Assembly: GCA_903970255.1 (NCBI GenBank)
Contig: CAJCHM010000016.1
Location: 1 to 49,926 of the forward strand
Direction of reading: 5' to 3'
Source: Acidobacteriota bacterium
GTDB lineage: Bacteria > Chlamydiota > Chlamydiia > Chlamydiales > Rhabdochlamydiaceae
DNA: 49,926 bases
The position numbers and the translations under genes were made by a program. Each line of letters opens with the position of its first letter. The stretch's first letter is position 1. Shown here piece after piece: positions 17,694 through 27,313 of the stretch. The notes under the pieces are model-generated. The model was not told where the DNA came from, made no database searches, and saw only the letters and a program-made list of their open reading frames with translations.

Positions 17694-19091
17694 ATGAAAC
17701 GATTAAAAAATTTTGGCAATAAGATCCATTTTGTAAGTTTGGGCTGCTCGCGCAACCTGGTGGACACTGAGGTCATGCTAGGTATCTTACTCAAAGCAGG
17801 TTACGAAGTGACCCACCAAATCGAGAGGGCCGACTACCTTGTCGTCAATACCTGTGGCTTTTTGGCCTCTGCAAGGCAAGAGTCGTGCGATACGATTGAG
17901 TCTCTTTTTGAAGGGAAAAAGAAAGGGGCCAAGGTGGTTGTCGCTGGTTGTATGGTCCAGAAGCACAAAGAGGAATTGAGGGCCAAGTTTCCCGGTATCC
18001 ACTATTTTCTAGGATCGGGTGATATGGAGAAAATCTTGGAAGCTGTCCAATCGGCAGATCCAGGCGAGGCTGTCACCTCTGCTCGCAGCTACCTTGAATG
18101 GGGGGAAGTGCCCCGTCAGATCTCTACCCCTAAGAATTACGCCTACCTCAAGATCGCCGAAGGGTGCGCCAAGCAATGTGCTTTTTGTATCATTCCGAAG
18201 ATCAAAGGGCCCTTGCGCAGTAAACCGCAGGCACAGGTCCTCAAAGAGTTCGATGCACTTCTTTCCCACGGCGTCCACGAGATTATTCTGATTGCTCAGG
18301 ACTTGGGAGATTACGGCAAAGAGAGAAAAGAAATTGGGGCATTAGAGGGGCTCATCAGAGAGATGTTGAAGCGAAAAGGGGATTTCTGGATCCGTTTTCT
18401 TTACCTTTATCCTGATGAAATCACAGAAGAGCTATTGGCCTTGATGGGATCCGATTCCCGGATTTGTGCCTACCTCGATATGCCGATCCAGCATATCAAC
18501 GACAAAATGTTAAAGGCAATGCGGCGCAAAACTTCCCGCGAGCAGATCATCCACACGATTCAAACTCTTCGAACTAAGCTTCCCGGTGCTGTCATTCGCA
18601 CTTCGCTCATGGTAGGGTTCCCTGGGGAAACAGAAGAGCAATTTGAAGAGCTGGTTCAGTTTGTCAAAGAACATCCTCTAGATAACATCGGCATTTTCAA
18701 ATATTCGCGCGAAGAAGAGTCTCCCTCTGCTAAAATGGAGGGTCATTTGCCAGAGGATATTAAACAGGCTAGATATGAGAAATTGGCAGAAACACAAATG
18801 AAAGTTGTTGGGATGCGCAATCGCTCTTTTATAGGTAAAAAGCTTCAGGTCATCATTGAAGGGTATCATCCCGATTCTCCCTATTTAATGCGTGGAAGAT
18901 TCTATGGCCAGTGTCCAGAGATTGACGGCCAGGTGATTATCAACGATGCAAGAGGGGTAGATGCGTTCGGCAAGTTCTACGAGGTAGAAATCACCGATGT
19001 CGCTGACTACGATCTGATTGGAAAGGTGGTTTCTCACTTAGATGTTAAAAAAACATCCTCTCCTAAAGCCAATAAATTGTCGCTCGCATGA
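17694..19091 (+). CDS. rimO: Ribosomal protein uS12 methylthiotransferase RimO
   Basis: RimO adds a methylthio group to an aspartate of ribosomal protein S12, using two iron-sulfur clusters and S-adenosylmethionine. The N-terminal UPF0004 domain has three cysteines (about 18, 54 and 86: VSLGCSRN, NTCGF, VAGCM). The radical-SAM motif CAKQCAFC lies at 158-165. A C-terminal TRAM domain follows (LQVIIEGYHPDSPYLMRGR and onward). The sequence VSLGCSRNLVDTE is more RimO-like than MiaB-like. I chose the ATG at 17694; a TTG three codons earlier is the alternative. The end overlaps the next ATG by 4 bp, so the two genes are translated together. Confidence 0.94.
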   Translation: MKRLKNFGNKIHFVSLGCSRNLVDTEVMLGILLKAGYEVTHQIERADYLVVNTCGFLASARQESCDTIESLFEGKKKGAKVVVAGCMVQKHKEELRAKFPGIHYFLGSGDMEKILEAVQSADPGEAVTSARSYLEWGEVPRQISTPKNYAYLKIAEGCAKQCAFCIIPKIKGPLRSKPQAQVLKEFDALLSHGVHEIILIAQDLGDYGKERKEIGALEGLIREMLKRKGDFWIRFLYLYPDEITEELLALMGSDSRICAYLDMPIQHINDKMLKAMRRKTSREQIIHTIQTLRTKLPGAVIRTSLMVGFPGETEEQFEELVQFVKEHPLDNIGIFKYSREEESPSAKMEGHLPEDIKQARYEKLAETQMKVVGMRNRSFIGKKLQVIIEGYHPDSPYLMRGRFYGQCPEIDGQVIINDARGVDAFGKFYEVEITDVADYDLIGKVVSHLDVKKTSSPKANKLSLA

Positions 19092-20263
19092 GCAACGAGC
19101 AAAAGGTCATTTTAAAGCCCGGTAGGGAAAAAGCCCTTCTCAATCGCCACCCTTGGATCTTTTCAGGGGCTATCGAAACCCTGCCCTCTTTTGAAAACGG
19201 GCAAGTTTTGCCCGTATTTAGTTCATCGGGCAACTTTCTGTGCAAGGCCTACTTTCATCTAAATAATTCCATTTGCGGCAGGGTTCTTACGTTTGTCGAT
19301 GAGCCGATTGAAAAAGCAATCGAAGATAGAATTTGCCGCTCAATTGGCATAAGAGAAAAAATGTTCAACCCTGATATCACCAATTGCTATCGGTTGATCA
19401 ACGCAGAAGGGGATGGGATTCCGGGACTTATTGTAGATATTTACGACGACTTGGCTGTCCTCCAGGCAAATACTTGCGGCATTGAGCGTCTCAAACTTCT
19501 GATCGTTAAACTCCTCTCTAAAAAGTTAAAATTGCGCGGCATCTTTGAGAAATCTCAATCTACCGCCCGTCTTAAGGAAGGACTGGAACCTGCTGTGGGC
19601 GCTCTGTTTGGTAAGTGTCCCAAAGAGATGCTTGCGAAAGAAAATGGAATGATGTTTCTGATCGGTATCGAAGAAGGGCAGAAGACGGGCTTTTTTCTGG
19701 ATCAAAGGGAGATGCGGCAACTCATTGGAAGAATGAGTCAAAATAAGCGCGTTCTCAATTGCTTCTCTTATACGGGGGGATTTTCTCTGTTTGCTCTAAA
19801 AGCAGGAGCGGCATCTGTCACCAGCATCGATTCGAGCAAGCAGGCTTGCCAATATGCAAAGGAAAATACCTTGCTAAATCACATCTCTTTAGATAAGCAC
19901 AACGTTGTTTGTTCCGATGTTTTTGATTATTTGAAGAATAACAACGATTCATTTGATCTGGTTATTCTCGATCCTCCAGCTTTTGCCAAAAAAAAGCAGG
20001 ATGTCAATGATGCCTGCCGGGGTTATAAACAGATCAATAGACTTGCATTTGAAAGGATCCCACCCGATTCTTATCTTCTGACTTGCTCTTGCTCCCATTT
20101 CATCGATGAAGATTTATTTGGGCAGGTCATCTTTCAAGCTGCCATTGAAGCTAATCGAGAGGCTACGATCTGCTCGCGCCATATCCAAGCCAAAGACCAC
20201 CCCATTTCCCTTTTCCATCCAGAGGGTAGCTACCTGAAGAGTTTGCTTCTGCATGTGACTTGA
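19088..20263 (+). CDS. rlmI: RlmI-like 23S rRNA (cytosine) methyltransferase
   Basis: RlmI methylates a cytosine of 23S rRNA at C5. The N-terminal PUA domain begins VILKPGREKALLNRHPWIFSG, which is typical. The Rossmann methyltransferase domain shows the SAM-binding VLNCFSYTGGFSLFALKAGA (about 218-237), the acidic SAM residue in SIDSS, and the catalytic-region LVILDPPAFAK. TCSCSHFI near the C-terminus holds the expected cysteine. At 391 residues the length is normal. Translation is coupled to rimO through a 4-bp overlap, so both act in ribosome modification. The precise target base is inferred from the family. Confidence 0.88.
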   Translation: MSNEQKVILKPGREKALLNRHPWIFSGAIETLPSFENGQVLPVFSSSGNFLCKAYFHLNNSICGRVLTFVDEPIEKAIEDRICRSIGIREKMFNPDITNCYRLINAEGDGIPGLIVDIYDDLAVLQANTCGIERLKLLIVKLLSKKLKLRGIFEKSQSTARLKEGLEPAVGALFGKCPKEMLAKENGMMFLIGIEEGQKTGFFLDQREMRQLIGRMSQNKRVLNCFSYTGGFSLFALKAGAASVTSIDSSKQACQYAKENTLLNHISLDKHNVVCSDVFDYLKNNNDSFDLVILDPPAFAKKKQDVNDACRGYKQINRLAFERIPPDSYLLTCSCSHFIDEDLFGQVIFQAAIEANREATICSRHIQAKDHPISLFHPEGSYLKSLLLHVT

Positions 20264-20599
20264 ATTGGACTTGTGCGCCATTACAGGATGAGATTTTTCC
20301 AGAGAGCATCCCGGAGGCAGGGGGAATTTTGTAATGGTAGAGGGAATTGAAAAACTCCATCGGCATCAAAATCATCAAATTTTGCCCGACGAAAGTATAA
20401 TGGAAGATATTGCTTGTTTGGTTTGGACTAAATTTGGCCTGCAGATGACGGCTGCGACTTCATCAGATCTAACTTCCTCCTCATCAATAGCTAGCGCTAT
20501 TGACTTCGTCGGTCAGTTAGATCTGATTTTGTCTCGCTCGTCCCTGCAGGCCAAATTTAGTCTAAACTCCAGTTTTCAGCAAAGGCAAAAGTGAAGCTT
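20264..20599. other. Intergenic region with palindromic repeat
   Basis: No gene is supported here. The first part (20264-20420) contains an 8-bp dyad, CCATTACA with TGTAATGG (20278-20285 and 20330-20337), enclosing purine-rich sequence. The second part is the nested palindrome listed separately. An open frame runs through both, but its peptide (MTAATSSDL and so on) is produced by the repeat itself and is not taken as a gene. Confidence 0.7.
20421..20567. repeat. 147-bp nested palindromic repeat, copy A (complete)
   Basis: Three inverted arm pairs share a centre near 20494. The outer arms are 24 bp with one mismatch (20421-20444 with 20544-20567). The middle arms are 13 bp and perfect (20462-20474 with 20515-20527). 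The inner arms are 8 bp and perfect, with a 4-base loop (20484-20491 with 20496-20503). The segment 20444-20572 is repeated near the window end with 5 differences in 129 bases and no gaps. A transcript would fold into one long hairpin. It resembles a MITE or REP-like element in structure. No encoded transposase or target duplication was found. Confidence 0.93.
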
Positions 20600-21010
20600 A
20601 TGGTCACAAAAAGGCTCAAAAATCTTTCCTCTGGTAGCAACAAAAGAGATCACATGGCAAATGAAAGAACCTTTCTTGCCTGGATTAGAACCAGTATTGG
20701 AATCATGGCTTTTGGTTTTGTTCTGGAAAAATTTTCTCTTTTTATCAAGCAGATTGGTATTTTTTTATCAGCTCAAGGGTTGCAGACCCATGAGATTTCA
20801 CATGAACATCAAAGTTATTCCCCATTATTTGGCATATTTTTTGTTGGGTTTGGAGCTTTAATTGCGCTATTGGCCTATATAAAATACAGAAATACGGAAA
20901 AGCAAATAGAGGAAGACAAGTACAGACATTCTTCGGTGTTATCGCTTGGCACAACGGCATTGGTTGTTGTGATCGGGATCTTTCTCATGGTTTACTTGCT
21001 CAATACGTGA
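20600..21010 (+). CDS. DUF202 (YidH-like) small membrane protein
   Basis: The motif RDHMANERTFLAWIRTSIG near the N-terminus is diagnostic of DUF202. Three hydrophobic segments follow: IGIMAFGFVLEKFSLF, PLFGIFFVGFGALIALLAYI and SVLSLGTTALVVVIGIFLMVYLL. The protein therefore sits in the inner membrane with its N-terminus probably in the cytoplasm. The function of the family is not established. I chose the ATG at 20600 (136 residues); an in-frame GTG at 20591 is the alternative. The gene stands between the palindromic repeat and recQ with no clear operon partner. Confidence 0.82.
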   Translation: MVTKRLKNLSSGSNKRDHMANERTFLAWIRTSIGIMAFGFVLEKFSLFIKQIGIFLSAQGLQTHEISHEHQSYSPLFGIFFVGFGALIALLAYIKYRNTEKQIEEDKYRHSSVLSLGTTALVVVIGIFLMVYLLNT

Positions 21011-21092
21011 TTGTCTAAATTCTGTTGTTGACATCTTGATGAGAGAATGTGAACATTTCCCTCCAACAGCAAAACATCAATAGAGCAAAAGG

Positions 21093-22901
21093 GTGCAGAC
21101 AAACAGTTTAAATGCCTCATTAGAGGATCATCTCAAGGCGCTTTTTGGGTACAACGATTTTCGCTCATCTCAGAAAGAGATCGTAACAGCTATTATGGAG
21201 AGAAAGGACGTTTTGGCTATATTGCCAACGGGAGCGGGGAAATCGATCTGTTACCAGTTGCCGGCGATGTTGATGCCGGGAATTGCTGTTGTGATCTCAC
21301 CTTTGATTTCACTGATGCAAGATCAGGTTGTCAGTTTGCATAAAAATGGATTGCCTGCGGCTTTTCTCAATAGCAGTCTCTATTCTGATGAAATTCGAGA
21401 TTTGCTAGATAACCTCAACAACTTTAAGTTATTGTATATTGCCCCGGAGAGACTTTCCGATAAAAACTTCATTGAACATCTACAGAAGATACCCATTTCA
21501 CTATTTGCCATTGACGAGGCTCATTGTATTTCTCAGTGGGGGCATTCCTTTCGGCTTGAGTATCGACAGCTATCTTTTTTGAAGACGACTTTTCCCGGCT
21601 CTTCCATAGTGGCATTAACCGCTACGGCGACAGGGGATGTGGAAAGGGATATCCTGACTCAATTGGGGATGAAAGAGCCCCATGTTGTCAGGGCAAGCTT
21701 TGATCGGCCTAATTTAACCTTCCATATCCAACCAAAGAATCATCTTCTTGTACAGTTGCGCGATTTCCTGAGCAAGCATGTGGATAAGCCAGGGATTATC
21801 TACGCTGCAACGCGCAAAGGGGTGGATGACACTCATGCTCACTTGATCCAGGAGGGTTTTAAGGTGGGCAAGTATCATGCAGGTTTGTCAGATCAGGAGA
21901 GGACAAAAGCACAACATGAATTTATCCATGGGGCATGTCATCTGATGGTGGCAACAGTGGCTTTTGGGATGGGTGTCCATAAACCAGATATCCGTTTTGT
22001 CGTCCACATAGATATGCCCCGTTCAATAGAGCAATACTATCAGGAGGTGGGGCGTGCGGGAAGAGATGATCTTCCTTCCGAGTGCTTGATGCTGTATTCG
22101 GTTCAGGAATTGATGGTTTACAATGGTTTTTTGAATCAGATTTCCGATGAGGAGGTTCGCAGGACAACTCAGAGAAAAACAGAACAAATGCTTGCGCTCT
22201 GCCGATCTTCCAAGTGTCGGCGTCAGGAACTTCTGCGCTATTTTGGGGAGACTACTACAAGCTCTAATTGCAATAACTGCGATCGCTGTTTAGATAGTTC
22301 TGAGGTAGATGAGACAATTGTTGCCCAGCAGATCCTCTCTTGTGTTTATCGTCTTAAGCACCAATTTGGGATCAAGCATGTTATCGACGTTTTGCGTGGG
22401 GCCAAAACCAAGATCATCTTTGATCGGGGGCATGATCGACTCTCCACTTATAATTTAATGTCCAAATATTCTGAGGATGATCTTCGGTATTATATCTCTA
22501 CGTTGATTGACAAGGGGTTATTGGAGCGCTCCGCAGGGGAGTATCCGGTTTTGCGATGGACGGCAGCTTCAAAGAGTGTGACAAGCGGGATGCAGAAAGT
22601 GATGATGCAAAAGAGAATCCAGAGGGCAGCTAAACTCAAGAAAGGGAACGATCTGCAGTGTGATCGGGTTTTATTCACTCAACTTTCCCAGCTGCGTCAA
22701 AAATATGCAGAGCAACTACGGGTCCCCGCTTTTGTTGTTTTTGGAGATCGATCGCTCATCGAAATGGCCAGGACCTACCCAAAAGATCGGGAAGCAATGC
22801 TAAAGATCAATGGAGTGGGTCCTGTCAAGTGGGAAAGATATGGGCAATCCTTTCTCGATGTTATTATTCAATATTCTTCTAAAAATCGCTCAGTTGTTTA
22901 G
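21093..22901 (+). CDS. recQ: ATP-dependent DNA helicase RecQ
   Basis: RecQ is a 3'-5' DNA helicase acting in recombination and replication-fork repair. Superfamily-2 motifs are present: LPTGAGKS (44-51), DEAH (141-144), ALTATAT, and QYYQEVGRAGRD. The RecQ zinc-binding cysteines follow (CRSSKCRRQ then CNNCDRC, about 372-401), then the RQC winged-helix region and a C-terminal HRDC domain (about 525-600). The aromatic-rich loop reads QWGHSFRLEYRQL, where E. coli-type RecQ usually has HDFRPEYRQL. The start is a GTG at 21093; the next in-frame ATG would remove part of the helicase core. Length (602) matches the family. Confidence 0.95.
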   Translation: MQTNSLNASLEDHLKALFGYNDFRSSQKEIVTAIMERKDVLAILPTGAGKSICYQLPAMLMPGIAVVISPLISLMQDQVVSLHKNGLPAAFLNSSLYSDEIRDLLDNLNNFKLLYIAPERLSDKNFIEHLQKIPISLFAIDEAHCISQWGHSFRLEYRQLSFLKTTFPGSSIVALTATATGDVERDILTQLGMKEPHVVRASFDRPNLTFHIQPKNHLLVQLRDFLSKHVDKPGIIYAATRKGVDDTHAHLIQEGFKVGKYHAGLSDQERTKAQHEFIHGACHLMVATVAFGMGVHKPDIRFVVHIDMPRSIEQYYQEVGRAGRDDLPSECLMLYSVQELMVYNGFLNQISDEEVRRTTQRKTEQMLALCRSSKCRRQELLRYFGETTTSSNCNNCDRCLDSSEVDETIVAQQILSCVYRLKHQFGIKHVIDVLRGAKTKIIFDRGHDRLSTYNLMSKYSEDDLRYYISTLIDKGLLERSAGEYPVLRWTAASKSVTSGMQKVMMQKRIQRAAKLKKGNDLQCDRVLFTQLSQLRQKYAEQLRVPAFVVFGDRSLIEMARTYPKDREAMLKINGVGPVKWERYGQSFLDVIIQYSSKNRSVV

Positions 22902-22913
22902 GGGCAAAACGGA

Positions 22914-23549
22914 TCAAAACCGGTAGCCAACAGTGCTGCGGAATCCCACAGTATTGAGGCTGTTTTCGCTGCCGTGCAGATAGATGTCAAAGGGTTCAAG
23001 CCGCGCATCCCAGTGTCTTTTGTATCCAAAGCGAAAAGTGATTGGCAAACTTACATCGACACCACCGACTGGGTTTCCCCAATCGTACTGTTTCTTGGCA
23101 ACCGGTCCTCCGATGATTCCTTTGACATTGAGTCCTAAATTAAAGACGCTAGTGAATTCATGATCGTAGAGGAATCCAACGGTTCCATAAACGATCCCCG
23201 GTTTTATTTTATGGTGATGCTGAGGCGATTTGTGAAAGTCTTTGAAAAAACCTAAGCCAGCTAAGGGAGTAAAGTGATCTCGTCCGTTCCAAAAAAAGTT
23301 GTATCCTGCCCGATATTCCCCTTCGGCAATGAAATGGTCATTGCATGATCCAAGGAACCAACCTTCGACTCCAGTATAGAAGGCATTGGGTTTGATCCGC
23401 TCATAGACAAGGTGGTTAATTGTGAAAACGGCCATCCGGTTATTATACTCAATGAAAGGAGTTTTTGCGTTTGCAGCAGTTTCGGAACCGTCGGCATATA
23501 GTAGTGTTTGCACACAAAAGAAGGTGGAAAGCGCAAGGATGCGTTTCAT
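22914..23549 (-). CDS. Outer-membrane beta-barrel protein
   Basis: I do not recognise a specific family. The ATG at 23549 has a GAGGA ribosome-binding site and starts a signal peptide, MKRILALSTFFCVQTLLYA, followed by about 190 residues rich in alternating aromatic and polar strands. The last residue is Phe in VGFRSTVGYRF, the classic C-terminal signature for insertion by the BAM complex. Glycine- and aromatic-rich strand pairs such as GVEGWFLGSCNDHFIAEGEY support a small barrel. The frame upstream of 23549 is rejected because it buries the signal. It converges with recQ, leaving 12 bp between the genes. It could be a porin-like or adhesin-like surface protein. Confidence 0.75.
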   Translation of the reverse strand: MKRILALSTFFCVQTLLYADGSETAANAKTPFIEYNNRMAVFTINHLVYERIKPNAFYTGVEGWFLGSCNDHFIAEGEYRAGYNFFWNGRDHFTPLAGLGFFKDFHKSPQHHHKIKPGIVYGTVGFLYDHEFTSVFNLGLNVKGIIGGPVAKKQYDWGNPVGGVDVSLPITFRFGYKRHWDARLEPFDIYLHGSENSLNTVGFRSTVGYRF

Positions 23550-23737
23550 GGATTTTTCCTCATAAGCGTTGTTTAAGAATGGCAACGGCAAAGAGGCTAC
23601 TAAAAAATTGTATTTTTTTCAATCTTCAACAGATTATGGGCAAGTGCTTTCTTATTGATCTTTTATCCAATTTTTCAGATACAGTAATTGAGCATGTCGT
23701 CCTCTAGAGCACACCTATGTTATCACCTTCGGAATCC

Positions 23738-24928
23738 ATGAAAGCAGCTAAAATGCGTATCTTGACCATCAATGGAGGCTCATCGAGCATCAAGTTTGCG
23801 CTTTTTGAGGCGGGTGACCTATTTCAAAGGATTTTGGAGGGCAGTATTAAGCGGATTGGATTGCCTGACGCCACTTTGCAAGTGAAGGGTAAAGACCCGG
23901 CGGATAATTTTTCACAAACGGTAGCTGCGACAGATCATACAGCGGCAGTGAACCGATTAATGGATTGGATCGAGCAGCACGCTCAACATACTACATTGAC
24001 TGCGGTGGGGCATCGGATGGTGCATGGCGGCCCAAAGTATTGGAAACCCGAGCGGATCACTGCAAAAATGATTGAGGATCTGAATAAACTAGAGTCTTTT
24101 GATCCTGAACATATGCCAGAGGAGATTCTGCTGGTTAAGGCATTTCATCGCAGGTTTCCTGATTTGCCCCAGTGGGCTTGTTTCGATACTGCTTTTCATC
24201 ACGATCTACCTGCTGTGGCTAAAATGTTGCCCATTCCGCGGCGCTTTGAAGCTGAAGGGGTGAGGCGGTATGGATTTCACGGGTTGTCGTATGAGTTTCT
24301 TCTTGGGGAATTAGGTCGCCTTTCAGGATCGGAAGTGTCACAGGGGCGCATTATTTTTGCCCACCTTGGCAATGGAGCGAGTCTAGCAGCGGTACGGGAT
24401 GGCAAATCGATAGATACAAGCATGAGTTTTACTCCAACAGCAGGGGTACCGATGAGTACCCGCTGTGGCGATCTCGATCCTGGATTGGTCTGGTATCTAG
24501 CGCGCACTCATGGTTTTGATGCAAAACGTTTCCATGAAATGATCAATTTTAAGTCTGGACTGCTTGGAATATCGGAGACTACCTCCGACATGCATGACTT
24601 GGTTAGAGCTGAAGCGCAAGACTTTCGAGCTGCTGAAGCGGTCGCACTGTTTTGCTATCAGATTAAAAAATGGATCGGTTCATTCGCAGCGGCTTTAGGC
24701 GGTCTGGATACGCTAGTGTTTGCTGGGGGCATCGGAGAGAATGCCCCTATTGTACGGGCTAGGATTTGCGATGGGCTGCAATTTCTTGGAATCGAAATTG
24801 AGGAAACACAAAATAGGGCAAATGAAGGTGTGATTTCTTCTGGAAAGAGCCGCGTTGTAGTTCGCGTCATTCGCACGGACGAGGAGTTGATGATAGCCAA
24901 GACGGTTTATCGCGCTCTTAAGTCTTGA
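23738..24928 (+). CDS. ackA: Acetate kinase
   Basis: Acetate kinase makes ATP and acetate from acetyl-phosphate and ADP, or the reverse. Family motifs are all present: TINGGSSSIKF at the N-terminus, RYGFHGLSYEF, FAHLGNGASLAAVRDGKSIDTSM, TPTAGVPMSTRCGDLDPG and VFAGGIGENAP. Length is about 396 residues, as usual. The start is uncertain among 23717, 23738 and 23753 (all in-frame ATGs); 23738 is my choice. It begins a four-gene set with xfp only 18 bp downstream. In that context it most likely works toward ATP, using acetyl-phosphate from phosphoketolase. No phosphotransacetylase gene is seen here. Confidence 0.95.
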   Translation: MKAAKMRILTINGGSSSIKFALFEAGDLFQRILEGSIKRIGLPDATLQVKGKDPADNFSQTVAATDHTAAVNRLMDWIEQHAQHTTLTAVGHRMVHGGPKYWKPERITAKMIEDLNKLESFDPEHMPEEILLVKAFHRRFPDLPQWACFDTAFHHDLPAVAKMLPIPRRFEAEGVRRYGFHGLSYEFLLGELGRLSGSEVSQGRIIFAHLGNGASLAAVRDGKSIDTSMSFTPTAGVPMSTRCGDLDPGLVWYLARTHGFDAKRFHEMINFKSGLLGISETTSDMHDLVRAEAQDFRAAEAVALFCYQIKKWIGSFAAALGGLDTLVFAGGIGENAPIVRARICDGLQFLGIEIEETQNRANEGVISSGKSRVVVRVIRTDEELMIAKTVYRALKS

Positions 24929-24946
24929 AATAAAGGAAATAGAGCC

Positions 24947-27313
24947 GTGAATACAAATATTCTTACTGCAGACTTGCTGCATAAAATAGATGCCTACTGG
25001 AGGGCTGCTAACTATTTATCGGTCGGTCAGATTTATCTCTATGATAATCCATTGCTAAAACGGCCATTGTTATTGTCTGATGTGAAGCCACTTGTGGTTG
25101 GACATTGGGGCACAACGCCAGGTCAAAATTTTATCTATGTGCATCTGAACCGGGTGATCAAGAAATATGATCTGAATATGTTCTATATTGCAGGTCCTGG
25201 CCATGGGGGTCCGGCTCTTGTCGCCAATACTTACCTTGAAGGCTCTTATAGTGAGATTTATCCGGATATCAGCCAAGACGAAACTGGAATGAAAAAACTA
25301 TTCAAGCAATTTTCATTTCCAGGGGGAATTTCTAGCCATGTTGCGCCGACAACTCCGGGATCGATTCATGAGGGCGGCGAGCTGGGGTATTCCCTCAGTC
25401 ATGCTTTCGGGGCTGTATTTGACAATCCCGATCTAGTTGTCGCCTGTGTGATCGGCGACGGGGAAGCGGAAACGGGTCCCTTGGCCACAGCGTGGCAGTC
25501 CAATAAGTTTCTAAATCCAATTACTGATGGAGCTGTACTACCTATTCTCCACCTCAATGGCTATAAGATTAGCAACCCGACTGTTTTGGCTCGCATCGAG
25601 CATGAGGAATTGGAGCAGTTTTTACGCGGCTGCGGCTGGACTCCTTATTTTGTAGAAGGCAATGAACCGGAATTGATGCATCAACTCATGGCTGCGTCTG
25701 TAGAAAAGGCCATCGAGGATATTAAGCAAATCCAAGAGGGTGCACGCAGTAAAAAGGATACCACAAGACGGCGATGGCCAATGATTGTCTTGAGATCTCC
25801 TAAGGGGTGGACAGGGCCTAAAGTTGTCGATGGTCTGCAAGTTGAGGGCACATTTCGAGCTCACCAGGTACCGCTGCTAGTGAATGCTGAGCATCCTGAG
25901 CATGTCCAGCAACTTGAAAGCTGGATGAAAAGCTACAAAGCGGAAGAATTGTTTGATGATAGTGGCAAGCTTATAGCGGAACTGGCTGAGTTGGCACCGA
26001 AAGGCAACCGGCGGATGGGCGCTAATCCTCATGCCAACGGAGGGCTATTGCTACATGATTTGCACATGCCGGACTTCCATAAACACGCAGTCAACGTGCC
26101 AACACCTGGCGCCGTCGATGCTGGAGATACGTTTGTACTGGGCAAATTCTTGCGCGATGTGGCCAAATTGAATCAGGATCAACGTAATTTCCGGATTTTT
26201 GGGCCGGATGAGACGCTATCGAACCTCTTAGGTGCAGTTTTTGAAGTTACTAACCGCCAGTGGGATGCTAGGGAAGTAAAAAATGATGAATTTCTTGCAC
26301 CTGCGGGACAAGTGATGGATTCAATCCTCAGCGAGCATCAGTGTGAAGGTTGGTTGGAAGGATACTTGCTCACTGGACGACACGGGTTGTTCAATAGTTA
26401 TGAGGCATTCATCCGAATTGTCGATTCAATGTTTAGCCAGCACGCTAAGTGGCTGAAGGTGTGCTTAGAACTGCCATGGCGACGCAAAATTGCTTCGCTC
26501 AATTACCTGCTTGCCTCTCATGTCTGGCAGCAGGATCACAACGGGTTTACGCACCAAGATCCCGGATTTCTCGACCATGTCATCAACAAAAAGGCTACTG
26601 TTGTGCGGGTTTACCTTCCTCCTGATTCCAACTGCCTCTTGTCGGTATTTGATCACTGCCTGCGCAGCCGCAACTATGTCAACGTGGTGGTTGCAGGCAA
26701 ACACCCTCTTCCTCAATGGTTGACAATCGATGCCGCTGTTGTGCACTGTACAGAAGGAATTGGCATCTGGCAATGGGCTAGCAACGACCAAGATGCTGAG
26801 CCTGATGTAGTGATGGGCTGCTGTGGAGATACACCCACACTGGAGATCTTAGCTGCTGTTTCCATCCTGCGCGAGCATCTGCCCGATCTAAAAATCCGTG
26901 TGGTCAATGTCGTCGATCTGATGAAGCTCCAGTCCCACAGCGAGCATCCGCATGGTCTCTCTGAAATGGATTACGATTCCCTCTTTACAGAAGACAAGCA
27001 CATCATTTTTAACTTTCATGGATATCCCACGCTTGTGCACCGGCTGACTTATCGTCGAACTAACAGGAATCTGCATGTTCGAGGCTACAAGGAAGAAGGG
27101 ACAATCACAACAGCTTTTGATATGCGGGTTCAAAACGATATTGACAGATTTCATCTAGTGCAAGACGTAATTGACAGATTAGCAAATTTAGGAGCTAAGG
27201 GAGCTTATCTCAAACAGATCATGCAGGACAAGCTCATCGAACACAAACACTACATTAACAAGCACGGTCAAGACATGCCGGAAATCCGAAATTGGAAATG
27301 GGGCGACCTTTAA
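24947..27313 (+). CDS. xfp: Xylulose-5-phosphate/fructose-6-phosphate phosphoketolase
   Basis: Phosphoketolase is a thiamine-diphosphate enzyme that splits xylulose-5-P, and often fructose-6-P, into acetyl-phosphate plus glyceraldehyde-3-P or erythrose-4-P. Characteristic motifs are [15 protein letters not shown] (51-65), GPGHGGPA (83-90), [17 protein letters not shown] (137-153) and the cofactor-binding GDGEAETG (170-177). The C-terminal domain ([15 protein letters not shown]) is also typical. Length, 788 residues, is normal. The GTG start at 24947 follows AAGGA. It sits between ackA and a proton-pump ATPase with no gap to the latter. The preferred sugar phosphate cannot be read from sequence. 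Confidence 0.96.
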   Translation: MNTNILTADLLHKIDAYWRAANYLSVGQIYLYDNPLLKRPLLLSDVKPLVVGHWGTTPGQNFIYVHLNRVIKKYDLNMFYIAGPGHGGPALVANTYLEGSYSEIYPDISQDETGMKKLFKQFSFPGGISSHVAPTTPGSIHEGGELGYSLSHAFGAVFDNPDLVVACVIGDGEAETGPLATAWQSNKFLNPITDGAVLPILHLNGYKISNPTVLARIEHEELEQFLRGCGWTPYFVEGNEPELMHQLMAASVEKAIEDIKQIQEGARSKKDTTRRRWPMIVLRSPKGWTGPKVVDGLQVEGTFRAHQVPLLVNAEHPEHVQQLESWMKSYKAEELFDDSGKLIAELAELAPKGNRRMGANPHANGGLLLHDLHMPDFHKHAVNVPTPGAVDAGDTFVLGKFLRDVAKLNQDQRNFRIFGPDETLSNLLGAVFEVTNRQWDAREVKNDEFLAPAGQVMDSILSEHQCEGWLEGYLLTGRHGLFNSYEAFIRIVDSMFSQHAKWLKVCLELPWRRKIASLNYLLASHVWQQDHNGFTHQDPGFLDHVINKKATVVRVYLPPDSNCLLSVFDHCLRSRNYVNVVVAGKHPLPQWLTIDAAVVHCTEGIGIWQWASNDQDAEPDVVMGCCGDTPTLEILAAVSILREHLPDLKIRVVNVVDLMKLQSHSEHPHGLSEMDYDSLFTEDKHIIFNFHGYPTLVHRLTYRRTNRNLHVRGYKEEGTITTAFDMRVQNDIDRFHLVQDVIDRLANLGAKGAYLKQIMQDKLIEHKHYINKHGQDMPEIRNWKWGDL

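Noticed and set aside
20334-20594. Open frame giving a peptide with MTAATSSDLTSSSS, repeated near 49683
   Set aside because: The peptide comes from the palindromic repeat. Differences between copies alter the amino acids, and the upstream parts differ, so coding is unlikely.
21028-21056. Promoter for recQ from a perfect TTGACA at 21028
   Set aside because: The hexamer at the right distance (GAACAT) matches only three of six -10 bases, so it was not listed as a feature.
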